Assembly (NCBI RefSeq): GCF_000741645.1 | Contig: NZ_JGZD01000006.1 | Span: 62,001 to 126,000, forward strand | Direction of reading: 5' to 3' | From: Bifidobacterium minimum | GTDB lineage: Bacteria; Actinomycetota; Actinomycetes; Actinomycetales; Bifidobacteriaceae | DNA: 64,000 nucleotides | Shown: positions 41,120-49,763 of the stretch, one piece after another | How the letters are laid out: the number at the start of each line of letters is the position of its first letter | Position numbering within the stretch: position 1 is the first letter of the stretch | Made by a program: the position numbers and the translations under genes | Notes under the pieces: generated by a model | Database searches by the model: none | Told to the model about the DNA's origin: nothing | Seen by the model: the letters and a program-made list of their open reading frames with translations, nothing else

Positions 41120-42640
41120 ATGACTCTTATCGATCGTTTCACCGCTGACTACGGCGCGGTCAAGAAAATCGACGCATTCGCGTTCCTCAAGTATCTGGCG
41201 GACAATCCCGATGCTTCCCGCAAGCATGGCAAGGTCGTTCTCGTCACCGCCGACACGCCGTTGAAGGCGTCGCGCGGAGAAGGCAAGACCACCACGACCA
41301 TCGCGCTCATCGACGCGCTGCGGTCGCGGGGCGTCGACGCGGCGGCCGTTCTGCGGCAGCCCAGCATGGGCATCACCGCGGCGGGGTCCAAGGGCGGAGC
41401 ATCCGGGGGCGGAAAGGCCTCCCTGACCCATCCTGAGCTCGTCGACTGGGGTCTGTGCGGCGAGATGGGAGCCATCGCGGCGGCCCAGAACCTTCTGGTC
41501 TCGTTCGCCGAGAAGGCGGTGGACGAGGGGCGGCTCGACGACATCCTTGTCCCCCGCGTGTCCGAGGTCCCGTCGCGGTCGCTGCGACAGATCACTGTGG
41601 ACCGCGGCAAGGGGAACGTCCCCGAACGCGTCGTTCTGACGCCCACCTGCGAGTTGATGCAGATCGTCGTTCTGTCGCGCTCGATGGACGAGATATCCTC
41701 GCGGGTCGCCGCCATGATCGCGGGGACCAAGGACGGCAGGCCCGTCGTCTTCGGCGACTTCATCGATCTATGGCGTATCACCACCATCCTGTCCGATGCC
41801 GTCAAGCCCGCGCAGACAAGCACTCTGGGCGGCTCCCCGGTATATGTTCACGGCGGTCCCTTCGCCAACGTCTCGATCGGCATCCCGACGCTGGTGTCGG
41901 TCGAGATGGCCTGCGCTCTGCATGACGTGGTCGTGGTGGAGGCCGGCTATGGAACGGATGCCGGTGCACAGAAATGGCTGGACATCGCCTGCCGCGAGTA
42001 CGGGGCCCAGTGGCCGTCGGCTGCTGTCGTGGTGACCCGGGCGACAACGTGGCGTGACGATCCGACGCTGAGCTGGCGTTATCCGTTCCATGTGCGTCGG
42101 CTTGAGGGGCTGGGCGTTCCCACGTTCCCCCTAGTGAACCTGTGGAGCGGCGAGGACGACCAGATCGATTCCCTGAGGGATGCCGCGCGTGCCCTGGGAT
42201 TCCGCGAGCCGGTGATCGGCAATCTCTTCCGCGATGGAGGCGATGCGCTGGCCCCCCAGCTCGACGGCTTCATGGAGGCGCTGGAGGCCTCCACCGCGGG
42301 CGACGTCCATGCGGACAGCCACAAGGGCATGCCGCTGGTCGAGGACGTCACATGGGTGGCGGGCAGCGCGTACGGGGTTCCCCCGGAGCGCGTCAGGCCG
42401 CGCGAGGGATTCGAGGAGTCATTGAGGGCGGCCGCCCGTCTGGTCGAGGGGGTCGGACGCGACATCGACGATCTGGCTCTGGTGGCCGTCAAATCCCCCG
42501 CCACGATGACCGATGACGATTCCGCCCCCGAGGATTCGCGCACGGTGACCCTGAAGAAGGTGGAGGTGCATGCGGGGGCGGGTCTGGTCCAGGTCAATCT
42601 CACGACGTCGCTGACCACCCCGATGCCGAAGATCGTCTGA
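41120..42640 (+). CDS. fhs: Formate-tetrahydrofolate ligase
   Basis: The product has 506 residues behind CAGGGAGACC. It makes 10-formyl-tetrahydrofolate from formate, THF and ATP. Key segments are TADTPLKASRGEGKTTTTIAL (ATP site), RQPSMGITAAGSKGGASGGGK, NPE-like SLTHPELVDWGLCGEMGAI and ARATTWRDDP. It is shorter than the 550-residue clostridial enzyme, as in bifidobacteria, where formate from pyruvate formate-lyase supplies one-carbon units. It stands alone. Confidence 0.92.
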   Translation: MTLIDRFTADYGAVKKIDAFAFLKYLADNPDASRKHGKVVLVTADTPLKASRGEGKTTTTIALIDALRSRGVDAAAVLRQPSMGITAAGSKGGASGGGKASLTHPELVDWGLCGEMGAIAAAQNLLVSFAEKAVDEGRLDDILVPRVSEVPSRSLRQITVDRGKGNVPERVVLTPTCELMQIVVLSRSMDEISSRVAAMIAGTKDGRPVVFGDFIDLWRITTILSDAVKPAQTSTLGGSPVYVHGGPFANVSIGIPTLVSVEMACALHDVVVVEAGYGTDAGAQKWLDIACREYGAQWPSAAVVVTRATTWRDDPTLSWRYPFHVRRLEGLGVPTFPLVNLWSGEDDQIDSLRDAARALGFREPVIGNLFRDGGDALAPQLDGFMEALEASTAGDVHADSHKGMPLVEDVTWVAGSAYGVPPERVRPREGFEESLRAAARLVEGVGRDIDDLALVAVKSPATMTDDDSAPEDSRTVTLKKVEVHAGAGLVQVNLTTSLTTPMPKIV

Positions 42641-42671
42641 TACACGGCTTCTGGAGTCTGATGCACGGCTC
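42635..42671 (+). repeat. Direct repeat across the fhs stop, 16 bases
   Basis: GTCTGATACACGGCTT at 42635-42650 contains the stop codon (42638-42640) and recurs as GTCTGATGCACGGCTC at 42656-42671, a period of 21 bases. Confidence 0.85.
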
Positions 42672-42785
42672 CCGGCGGCATGGCTTTTCCGCTGGGGTCT
42701 CAGTCCCGCCGGGGGCTCCCGCTGGAGTCTCCCGGTGGGGTCTTCCGTCGGAAGAGAGAACGGGCGGAGGGAAAAGCGGGATCCG

Positions 42786-43133
42786 TCAGAAATTGGATCC
42801 GTTCCATCCCCAATCCGTCGTCGCCGTGTATCGGATATAGGTGCGGTTACCGGGGATTCCCAGCTCCTTCTCCAACGCCGCCATGATGTCGTGGGTCAGG
42901 CGCTCCCATGCGCTTGACGGAACGTGGGATCCGAAGACGTTGACCTCGACATAGGCGGCGGGTTTGTCGTCGCTTCCGCCGAAGTAGATGGGCATGTTGT
43001 CCTCGAATGGGCACATCAGCCAGCCCTCGGACTTTCCGGGGACGGCGGCTATCGCCGTGCCATAGGCCGTTTTGAGGGCCTCGCGCTGCGCGGGAGTGGT
43101 GCTGACGGAGACATGTGTGTGGATGACGGGCAT
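42786..43133 (-). CDS. MIF/tautomerase-superfamily protein
   Basis: The product has 115 residues behind AAGGAGTCC. The sequence begins MPVIHTHVSVSTTP, leaving the catalytic N-terminal Pro of the tautomerase fold after Met removal. The MIF-like length and the segments CPFEDNMPIYFGGSDDKPAAYVEVNVFG and NRTYIRYTATTDWGWNGSNF fit phenylpyruvate tautomerase/MIF relatives better than the 60-residue oxalocrotonate tautomerases. The substrate is unknown. It is divergent from the GtrA-like gene. Confidence 0.8.
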   Translation of the reverse strand: MPVIHTHVSVSTTPAQREALKTAYGTAIAAVPGKSEGWLMCPFEDNMPIYFGGSDDKPAAYVEVNVFGSHVPSSAWERLTHDIMAALEKELGIPGNRTYIRYTATTDWGWNGSNF

Positions 43134-43386
43134 AAGGACTCCTTCTGTCGTGTCGGTCGCCCTCAGGATGTCCCTGCGGGCCTCCATGCTCGTGACGTCG
43201 TCCCGCCTGTGCTGCCGTACCGCTCGCTGGCGGCCGCTGGGGCCGCGGGGAGGGGAACGCGAAACGGATCGGCGGGATGGCGACGGGCATTTTTCATCGT
43301 AGTGCGTTCGCGCCGCGCCGGGATCCACGTTTCAGCCGCGGCCGCATCAGGGGCTTTCGGCGTCCTGTCAGGTGAGTCGTGTTCAA

Positions 43387-43404
43387 TGTCTTCACGTGAA
43401 GACA
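43387..43404. promoter_or_regulatory. Perfect 18-base palindrome at the GtrA-like start codon
   Basis: TGTCTTCAC-GTGAAGACA is a perfect palindrome with no spacer. Its right half begins with the GTG I take as the start codon of the next gene. It could be an operator or an RNA hairpin closing the start. Confidence 0.5.
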
Positions 43405-43956
43405 CTGATAACGCAGCTGATCAAGTTCGGACTCGTCGGGGTCGTGGCGCTGGTCATCGATATGGGAATCCTCAACCTTCTGGTCGGTCTGTTCCATATG
43501 CACAATGTGCTTGCCGGCTCCATATCCTTTCTCATCTCGTTGGCGTTCAACTATGTGGCGAGCATGAGATATGTGTTCACCCACAGATCGGATATGGCGC
43601 GCTGGATGGAGATGGCGATTTTCTTCATTTCCGCGGCCGTCGGACTGTTCATCAACGACGCGATCATCTGGATGAGCACATTCGGCATGAACCATGACGC
43701 GATGATCACGCAGCACTCGCAGTATTGGATCCGCACGAATATCGGCAAGCTCGTCGCCGCCGTGGTGGTCGCCGTGTGGAATTTCGTGATCCGCAAATGG
43801 CTTCTTGACGACAAAAGGACCGATGCGGTCAACAGGCTGCGACCGCGTTCCCGGCGCCTCACCCAACCGGAGCTGGATGAGCGGTGGGAGAGGAGCTTCG
43901 CCCACCGCCTCGGCGAGTGGTCCTTGGACCATACGCCTCGTGGTTGGCCTCGCTGA
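43396..43956 (+). CDS. GtrA-like small membrane protein
   Basis: The product has 186 residues from GTG 43396 (MKTLITQLIKFGLVG), the usual GtrA N terminus. GTG 43372 is an alternative. Four membrane helices are visible: KFGLVGVVALVIDMGILNLL, LAGSISFLISLAFNYVAS, MAIFFISAAVGLFINDAI and KLVAAVVVAVWNFVIRKW. GtrA proteins take part in flipping or transfer of lipid-linked sugars to the cell surface. The C-terminal 45 residues are charged and soluble. No ribosome binding site is obvious. Confidence 0.82.
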   Translation: MKTLITQLIKFGLVGVVALVIDMGILNLLVGLFHMHNVLAGSISFLISLAFNYVASMRYVFTHRSDMARWMEMAIFFISAAVGLFINDAIIWMSTFGMNHDAMITQHSQYWIRTNIGKLVAAVVVAVWNFVIRKWLLDDKRTDAVNRLRPRSRRLTQPELDERWERSFAHRLGEWSLDHTPRGWPR

Positions 43957-44062
43957 CGCCCGCGGAAGACGCGGGCATCAGCGAATGCGGGAAACCGTCC
44001 AGCCAGTGGGTGAACGCGGTGGATGGACGAACGAACACCGTGGCGAACGAAAGACTGAGCGT

Positions 44063-44166
44063 CGTGTCGTCGTGTCGTGTCGTGTCGTGCCGTGCGTGTC
44101 GTGCCGTGCGTGGCATGGCGACGGATCCTGACCGTCAGATCAGTCTTTGACCGTCAGATCAGTCTT
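44063..44166. repeat. CGTGT microsatellite and 19-base tandem repeat after the MFS gene
   Basis: A degenerate TCGTG/CCGTG pentamer array runs over about 44063-44114. The 19-mer TGACCGTCAGATCAGTCTT follows twice in tandem, at 44129-44147 and 44148-44166, directly downstream of the MFS stop on the minus strand. Confidence 0.9.
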
Positions 44167-44174
44167 TGATCGTG

Positions 44175-45548
44175 TCAGACCTTGACCTCGGTGAGCACCG
44201 GCGCCTCCGTGCCGTTCCTGATCTGCCGCAGCCCCGTGAACGCTATGGCCAGCGAGGCCAGCGCGAGTATGGTGACCGTCAGGAACCCTCCGTGCGATCC
44301 CATCCTGTCGATGAACACCCCCGCGACGGCCGATCCCGCAGACCCTCCAATCGCGTTCATGGCGCCCATCCACGCCATTCCCTCGGTGAAGCGGCTGGGC
44401 GGAACCAGATGGAGCATCAGCTGGTTCCCGTTGATCCACGTCGGTGCCTGGCCCACGCCGATGATCAGATAGATGATCATAATGACCCATAGGTGGCGGG
44501 CGAACATGAACGATCCGACGCCGATGTTCACCATGGCAAGGCATATGTAAAAGCGCTTCCACAGTGGCGTCACCCAGTTGCGGGCCCCGTAGACGATGGC
44601 TCCCATCAGCGAGCTGAACGAGAAGCAGGCGAAGACGAAACCGGTGTACTGCTTCATGTTCTGCTCGGTGGCGAAGGCGATGATGGAGATGCTGGCTGCT
44701 GATTGGAAGGCGCCCAGACCGAACCAGGTCGCGCACACGGCGATGAGGCCCGGCCCCCAGATGGAGGTGCGGGGTGCGGACGCGGAGCCGTCACGCGAAT
44801 CGATGGCAGACGGCAAGGTGCCGGCGTCGCGTTGGATCGCCGCCGCCCGCCGCGCCTCGTGCTCGCGGTATTCCGCGCGCGTCAGCCCGGCTCGGCGGGC
44901 GAGCTGGGTCTGCGAGGGCGGTTCCGTCGATAGCTCGGTGAGGAACATCAGGGATCCGGTGAGGACGCAGAGTCCCGTGACGGAGAAGGCCAGCGTTCCC
45001 GAGATCACGGCGAGCGTCGATGACAGAGGATTGCCGATGATCCACATGCATTCATCGAGCACGCCGGACAGCGACAGGGCGCGGTCGGTGCGGATGCGGT
45101 CCCCCGCGAGGAGATGCGTCCACCGGCCGCGGCTCATCGCGCCCCATGGGGGGATGGCCGCCAGAAACGGCGTGATGCAGAACAGGATCCACTCCGGTGC
45201 CCGCGCGCTGATGCACGCGGACAGCGAGAACGCCGCGATCATCCAGATGATGATGGTCGGAATGGACACCTGCCGCTGGCCGAATCTATCCACGAGCCGT
45301 CCCAGAAGCGGCCCAACCACCGCCAACGACACCGCCTGGATGGCCGTGAGGGCTCCCGCGAGGGTGTAGTTGCCGTAGTAGTGCTGCACGGAGATCGTGA
45401 TCGTCATGCCCACCATCGGGAAGGGCATGCAGGCGATAACCGCGCCGACCGCGAAGCGCGCGGTGTGCGGAATGCGGAGGAGCTCGGCGTATCCTCCGAA
45501 TACGCGGGATCCAAGCTGTCTGATGGTGCGTGTTGCTGCGTGCGCCAT
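44175..45548 (-). CDS. Major facilitator superfamily transporter
   Basis: The product has 457 residues behind AAGGAAAGGACG. Twelve hydrophobic segments can be drawn. GRLVDRFGQRQ is the MFS signature loop between helices 2 and 3. A hydrophilic central loop of ~50 residues (SQTQLARRAGLTRAEYREHEARRAA) separates the halves. The sugar or drug substrate cannot be inferred. The gene is monocistronic and divergent from the phosphatase gene 278 bases away. Confidence 0.85.
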   Translation of the reverse strand: MAHAATRTIRQLGSRVFGGYAELLRIPHTARFAVGAVIACMPFPMVGMTITISVQHYYGNYTLAGALTAIQAVSLAVVGPLLGRLVDRFGQRQVSIPTIIIWMIAAFSLSACISARAPEWILFCITPFLAAIPPWGAMSRGRWTHLLAGDRIRTDRALSLSGVLDECMWIIGNPLSSTLAVISGTLAFSVTGLCVLTGSLMFLTELSTEPPSQTQLARRAGLTRAEYREHEARRAAAIQRDAGTLPSAIDSRDGSASAPRTSIWGPGLIAVCATWFGLGAFQSAASISIIAFATEQNMKQYTGFVFACFSFSSLMGAIVYGARNWVTPLWKRFYICLAMVNIGVGSFMFARHLWVIMIIYLIIGVGQAPTWINGNQLMLHLVPPSRFTEGMAWMGAMNAIGGSAGSAVAGVFIDRMGSHGGFLTVTILALASLAIAFTGLRQIRNGTEAPVLTEVKV

Positions 45549-45657
45549 GGTAGCGTCCTTTCCTTCCCCTTCCCCTCTCCTTTTGTTTTTCTCGCGGCGT
45601 CGTGCACGGGTTCGTGGTGGGTTCGGCGGGTGTTGCGGTGGTGCCCGAAGGTGTGTT

Positions 45658-45676
45658 GCGGGCGGTGGCCGCCCGC
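45658..45676. other. Strong GC hairpin in the MFS/phosphatase spacer
   Basis: GCGGGCGG-TGG-CCGCCCGC is a perfect 8-bp stem. The surrounding spacer 45549-45826 holds no credible gene. With no T tract on either side it may be a structural or regulatory element rather than a terminator. Confidence 0.4.
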
Positions 45677-45826
45677 GCGGTGTCGCTCGTCGCGGACTGG
45701 AATTCGGATGCGCCGGATTCGGGAATCACGGGCCTCATGGGTGGAGGCGAGGTCACTCTATACAGGCCTCGACCACGACACGCGGTAGATTGGTGGAGGA
45801 TTCGCACCCAACGGAAAGGCGAACGC

Positions 45827-46486
45827 ATGACGGCAACCACCATCCACTTCGTGCGGCATGGGGAGGTTCACAATCCCGATCACGTTCTCTATGAGCGTCT
45901 CCCGGGGTTCCATCTGTCGGACAGGGGCGTGCGCATGGCGCGTGCCACGGCCCGCTACCTCGCGTCCAATCCTCAGACGTCGGATATCCGCGCGGTGTAT
46001 TCGTCGCCGTTGGAACGGACCCGGCAGACGGCGGACGAGATTCTGAGGGCGGTGAACGCACGCCGGTCGTCGGCGGGACAGGAGCCCTTGTCGATGCGTC
46101 TCGACGAACGCGTCATCGAGGCGGGGAACGAGTTCCGAGGCATGCGTATCGGGCATGGTCAGGGCGCGTTGTGGCGCCCGCGCAATCTTCGTCTGGTTCG
46201 CAATCTGTGGACGCCCACCTGGGGCGAGAGCTATCGCCACATCGCCTCGCGCATGGCCGATTTCTCGCGGGACGTCATCAGACGTCATCCCGATGAGCAG
46301 GTCGTGGTCGTCAGCCACGAATCGCCCATCTGGTCCTTCCGGCATTATCTCGAGACCGGACACCCGGAGCACAATATGCTTTTGAGGCATGCGGCGCTGG
46401 CCTCGGTGACCTCCATCACCATCGACGATGAGACGGGCGGGGTGATGTCGATCACTTATGTGGATCCCGCAGCCCACATTCGCTGA
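45827..46486 (+). CDS. Histidine phosphatase (phosphoglycerate-mutase-like) family protein
   Basis: The product has 219 residues behind GGAAAGGCG. The catalytic motif is FVRHGEVHNPDHVLYERLPGFHLSD at the N terminus (RHG and phosphate-pocket residues), with a second His in VVVVSHESPIW and the Glu/Arg region SSPLERTRQTADEI. It is smaller than glycolytic phosphoglycerate mutase and is more likely a broad-specificity phosphatase. Its substrate is unknown. Confidence 0.85.
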   Translation: MTATTIHFVRHGEVHNPDHVLYERLPGFHLSDRGVRMARATARYLASNPQTSDIRAVYSSPLERTRQTADEILRAVNARRSSAGQEPLSMRLDERVIEAGNEFRGMRIGHGQGALWRPRNLRLVRNLWTPTWGESYRHIASRMADFSRDVIRRHPDEQVVVVSHESPIWSFRHYLETGHPEHNMLLRHAALASVTSITIDDETGGVMSITYVDPAAHIR

Positions 46487-46689
46487 GACGTCCGGCTGCA
46501 TCCATCGCGTCGCATCGCGGCCGATGCGGCGGTTCCTGATGCGACGGATCGTGACGTGACGGCGTGACGTGGCGGATCGCGGGGTGACGACGTGTTGGCG
46601 TGTGACGGCGGCGGCCCGTGGGAGCCTAGAGTGGTGTATGGAGGCTTCCGGCGGGGAGCCGCGTGACCGTATGGGGCGAAGGAGCTGAT

Positions 46690-47595
46690 ATGGCGTGGAT
46701 GATCGACGATGCGCGGATCGCGTCGGCGGCGATGATGCCGGCGGTGCGTGAGGCGGCGGAACGGGGTGCGCGTCTTGTGGGGATGTGGCCGTTGACCGAC
46801 CCGAAGATGCTGTCCAATGACGCTCGGTATGGCGAGACTTTGCAGGTGCGCGTCACGAGGGTGATGGCGGCCATCATGTCGGGTTCCGATGTGGCCATGG
46901 CGGACGCCGAGTTCATCTACGAGGGCGCCGACTCCATCCCGGGCAGGCCCGACGTCCTCGTCCGGGCGCTTATGTCAGCCAACGACGCGTACGATGCGAT
47001 GTCCACGTATTCGCAGAACGGCGACATCGCCGTGGTGATGCGCGGGGCCGCCGCTTGCGGCGCCGAGTGGGACGATGACGCCGTCATGGCGATGTCCCGC
47101 GCCTTCGACGCGATTGAGACCATCGCGCATGATCCTGGACTCGCGCAGCCGCGGCAGGCCGCGGATGCCGAGTCCATATCACAGCGTCTGGGACTGGTCG
47201 CGGTGGCCTTCGACGGGCTTCTGGGAGTGCTGGACCATTCCGCCACGAGCGATGGCGGTCCGGCGTTCTCCGTGCGGGGGGTGGCGCCTCTGCTTCCCTA
47301 TGTGAATGAGCTGTGCGAGAGGGTGGCGATCGGCCGCGTCTTCGTCGACGTCAAGGATGTGGAGTCCATGGTCGCCGCGCGGGCTTCCGCGGATTCGGAG
47401 GGTGGAGACGACGCGGTCGTGCGGTTGTTCGCGGATTGCGCCGGGCGTGAATGGGACCGTCATCGTGGCGATATCCTCTGGGATCCGGACGAGGCGGAGC
47501 GGAAGGCGAAGGAGGACGACGAGAGGCGCCGCCGCGAGGAGCTGAACGACCGGTTCTCGTCGTCGCAGGGGTCTCAGTCGGCGGCCGAGTCGTAG
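46690..47595 (+). CDS. Conserved hypothetical protein
   Basis: The product has 301 residues. ATG 46690 has AAGGAG upstream, better than GTG 46663. I do not recognise the family. It is an Ala/Asp-rich, mostly helical protein without membrane segments; it has TDPKMLSNDARYGETLQVRVTRVMAAIM near the start and a strongly charged Glu/Arg end (EAERKAKEDDERRRREELNDR). Its last 22 bases overlap the 3' end of the convergent permease gene. Confidence 0.6.
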   Translation: MAWMIDDARIASAAMMPAVREAAERGARLVGMWPLTDPKMLSNDARYGETLQVRVTRVMAAIMSGSDVAMADAEFIYEGADSIPGRPDVLVRALMSANDAYDAMSTYSQNGDIAVVMRGAAACGAEWDDDAVMAMSRAFDAIETIAHDPGLAQPRQAADAESISQRLGLVAVAFDGLLGVLDHSATSDGGPAFSVRGVAPLLPYVNELCERVAIGRVFVDVKDVESMVAARASADSEGGDDAVVRLFADCAGREWDRHRGDILWDPDEAERKAKEDDERRRREELNDRFSSSQGSQSAAES

Positions 47596-48431
47596 TTCAT
47601 GTCGGAGCTTTCGTCGGACGGCCCGAGAACCAGTCGTTCGGCGATCGACACCGCGGCGAGAAGAAGCCCGGTCAATGCGATGATGACGATCGTGGCGGAG
47701 AATATCGGCGGCGTGCGGAACGAGTTGAACGCCGCCTGAAGCCAGATGCCCAGACCGTTCACGGCTCCGAGGTATTCCGCGGTGACCGCCGTCCCGTACA
47801 CATAGGCGGCGGAGATGCGGATCCCCCCGAAGATCTGTCGTCCGGCGACGACCAGCGTGACGTGCCACAACGTCCAGGGGCGTGTCGCTCCGCAGGTGAG
47901 GGCCACGTCCTCATAGAAATGCGGAACCGCGAGAAGGCCCCGGCATGTCTGCACGGCGATGGGGAACAGGCCCAGTACCGCCACGAGAACTATCTTTCCG
48001 GTCGCCTCGAAACCGAACCAGATCATGAACAGTGGCGCGATGGCGATGAGGGGGATGGTCTGCGCGGCCACAAGCGCGGGATACATCATGTGGTACAGCG
48101 TGGATGACAGATAGAGCCCCACTCCCATCATCACCCCCGCGATGATGGCGATGAGGAATCCGGTGACCGCCTCGAACGCCGTGACCCGCGTGGCGGACAT
48201 CAGCTGCGGCCAGGTGTCGATCATGGACCGCACGATCTGCGTTGGCGACGAGATCACGCGTGATGAGACGTGGAGGACGTCGACGAGGATCTGCCAGACG
48301 ACGATGACCGCGATGGCGCCGATGACCGCGGGCAGTGCGGCCGCCGTCGCCCTGCGGGCGGTGGTTCGACGCCGTGGATGCGGCCGGGGGCGTGCCGTGC
48401 CTGTCGTGCGGGTCATGCGTTCACGAGTCAT
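47574..48431 (-). CDS. ABC transporter permease (ThiX/SsuC type)
   Basis: The product has 285 residues. Its ATG overlaps the stop of the upstream binding-protein gene by ATGA. About 35 basic N-terminal residues precede five or six membrane helices. The EAA-type loop is CGATRPWTLWHVTLVVAGRQIFGGIRISAAY. The family transports taurine, nitrate, riboflavin or thiamine-precursor pyrimidines. No ATPase gene follows, so the energising subunit must be elsewhere or shared. Confidence 0.85.
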   Translation of the reverse strand: MTRERMTRTTGTARPRPHPRRRTTARRATAAALPAVIGAIAVIVVWQILVDVLHVSSRVISSPTQIVRSMIDTWPQLMSATRVTAFEAVTGFLIAIIAGVMMGVGLYLSSTLYHMMYPALVAAQTIPLIAIAPLFMIWFGFEATGKIVLVAVLGLFPIAVQTCRGLLAVPHFYEDVALTCGATRPWTLWHVTLVVAGRQIFGGIRISAAYVYGTAVTAEYLGAVNGLGIWLQAAFNSFRTPPIFSATIVIIALTGLLLAAVSIAERLVLGPSDESSDMNYDSAAD

Positions 48432-49522
48432 GCGTTCGTTGCGGAGAGGTACTTGCCGGTGGAGAGCTCCGACGCCTGTGGCGCGGTTTTGGCGGTTTTC
48501 CCGTCGGCGTTCGTGTACGTCCCGGCCGCGAACTGGAAGTCCAGATAGGCCTGGGCCTGCTTGAGGTCGGTCGTTCCGGGAACCGCCGTGGGATCCGTCG
48601 TGGTCCAGTAATGGCCCGAGGATATCTCCTCCATGGACCGTCGCGCGAGTTTGGAGTCAAGCTGGGCGGTGGGCGTCTGGTCGACGAGGATGTCGGCGGC
48701 CTTGTCGGGATTCTTCAGCGCGTAGTCGTATCCACGCTGCGCGGCGTGGATGAACTTGCGCAGCGCCGCGGCATGCGAGGCATCTTTGGCCCATGAGGCC
48801 TTGACCGCGTAGCCCAGCTGGTCGGGGTTGCCGGGGACGCCCCAGTCGGATGCGACGAAGCAGTGCAGTTTGGGCCCGTTGAGTTCGCTTTGGACGTTCT
48901 CCCAGGTCACGTAGAAGCCGCCGAAATCACCCTTCCCGCTGGTGAGCGTCTCGAAGGTGTTGGTCCCCGTGGTCGCGGTCGAGAAGGTGCCGGTGCCTCC
49001 GGCGTATTTGATCATCTGCTTTACGACGGCGCTCTGCTCGGCCGATCCGAAGCTGACGAAGGTCTTCCCCGAGAGATCCTTGGGCGTCTTGATGTCGGTT
49101 CGTGAGGCGAGCGCGCACCACCGAGCCACGGGTTTCTGCGTCAGATCGAAGACGAACTTCAGATCGGCGCCCTGGGCGTTGAACGCGGCGACGTTGCTCA
49201 GCGTGGTGAACCCCACGTTCGCGACGCCGTTCTCGACGCTCGTCTCGGCCCCCGCCTGCGCTGTCGGGAGGATGGTGACGTTGATGCCGGCGTCCTTGAA
49301 ATACCCCAGTTTCTGGGCGACGTACAGACCCACGTGGTTGGTGTTGGGCGTCCAATCGAGCATGAACGTCACGGTGGGAGTGCCGTCCGATGAGTTCGAG
49401 GCGGCCGATCCACAGGCGGCGGTGGCCGCCAGCAGCGCGATGGCCGACGTCGTGGCCGCGGCCATGCGGAACAGCCGGGTCGTACGGGTTGCGAATGCGC
49501 GGACGGAGCTATTGCCGAGCAT
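48428..49522 (-). CDS. ABC substrate-binding lipoprotein (ThiY/NMT1 family)
   Basis: The product has 364 residues. The signal peptide ends in a lipobox (LLAATAAC, Cys at about 37). The mature part begins with FMLDWTPNTNHVGLYVAQK, the NMT1/THI5-like signature. Members bind pyrimidine precursors of thiamine or riboflavin-like ligands. It forms a transport unit with the permease. The SD is AAGGTGA, complementary to a leader segment (TCACCTT at about 49583-49589). Which ligand binds cannot be decided from the sequence. Confidence 0.85.
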   Translation of the reverse strand: MLGNSSVRAFATRTTRLFRMAAATTSAIALLAATAACGSAASNSSDGTPTVTFMLDWTPNTNHVGLYVAQKLGYFKDAGINVTILPTAQAGAETSVENGVANVGFTTLSNVAAFNAQGADLKFVFDLTQKPVARWCALASRTDIKTPKDLSGKTFVSFGSAEQSAVVKQMIKYAGGTGTFSTATTGTNTFETLTSGKGDFGGFYVTWENVQSELNGPKLHCFVASDWGVPGNPDQLGYAVKASWAKDASHAAALRKFIHAAQRGYDYALKNPDKAADILVDQTPTAQLDSKLARRSMEEISSGHYWTTTDPTAVPGTTDLKQAQAYLDFQFAAGTYTNADGKTAKTAPQASELSTGKYLSATNA

Positions 49523-49720
49523 ACGGAATCACCTTGCCTTCCACGCCTGATGGCGTGACCACTGCCCGATGCCGGCGTTCGGGAAGGTGAGGAGCCCGCG
49601 CGTCGCACCGAACCGGACCCCATGGTCCGGGGTCGAACGGAATCGTGAGATGGGCACGGTTGCTGCCACCAACCGCGCGAACGGATATCAGTATATACGG
49701 ATACGGGCATGATGGGATGG
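49523..49720 (-). promoter_or_regulatory. Structured 5' leader of the ThiX/ThiY operon
   Basis: On the minus strand a TATACT -10 element (near 49690) precedes a leader of roughly 150 bases. It contains CCGGACC-ATGG-GGTCCGG (near 49615-49632), GTTCGG pairing with CCGAAC, and CACGCC-ATCA-GGCGTG just before the ribosome binding site. TCACCTT could pair with the SD AAGGTGA and block translation. The CUGAGA and CUGAUC boxes of the TPP riboswitch are absent. Confidence 0.4.
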
Positions 49721-49763
49721 CGCGCGGATTCCCACGTCCGACTTGCGGGGCACAATGGGGCGC

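Noticed and set aside
49523..49720. TPP riboswitch before the ThiY-like gene
   Set aside because: The CUGAGA and CUGAUC core boxes cannot be found in this leader on the minus strand.
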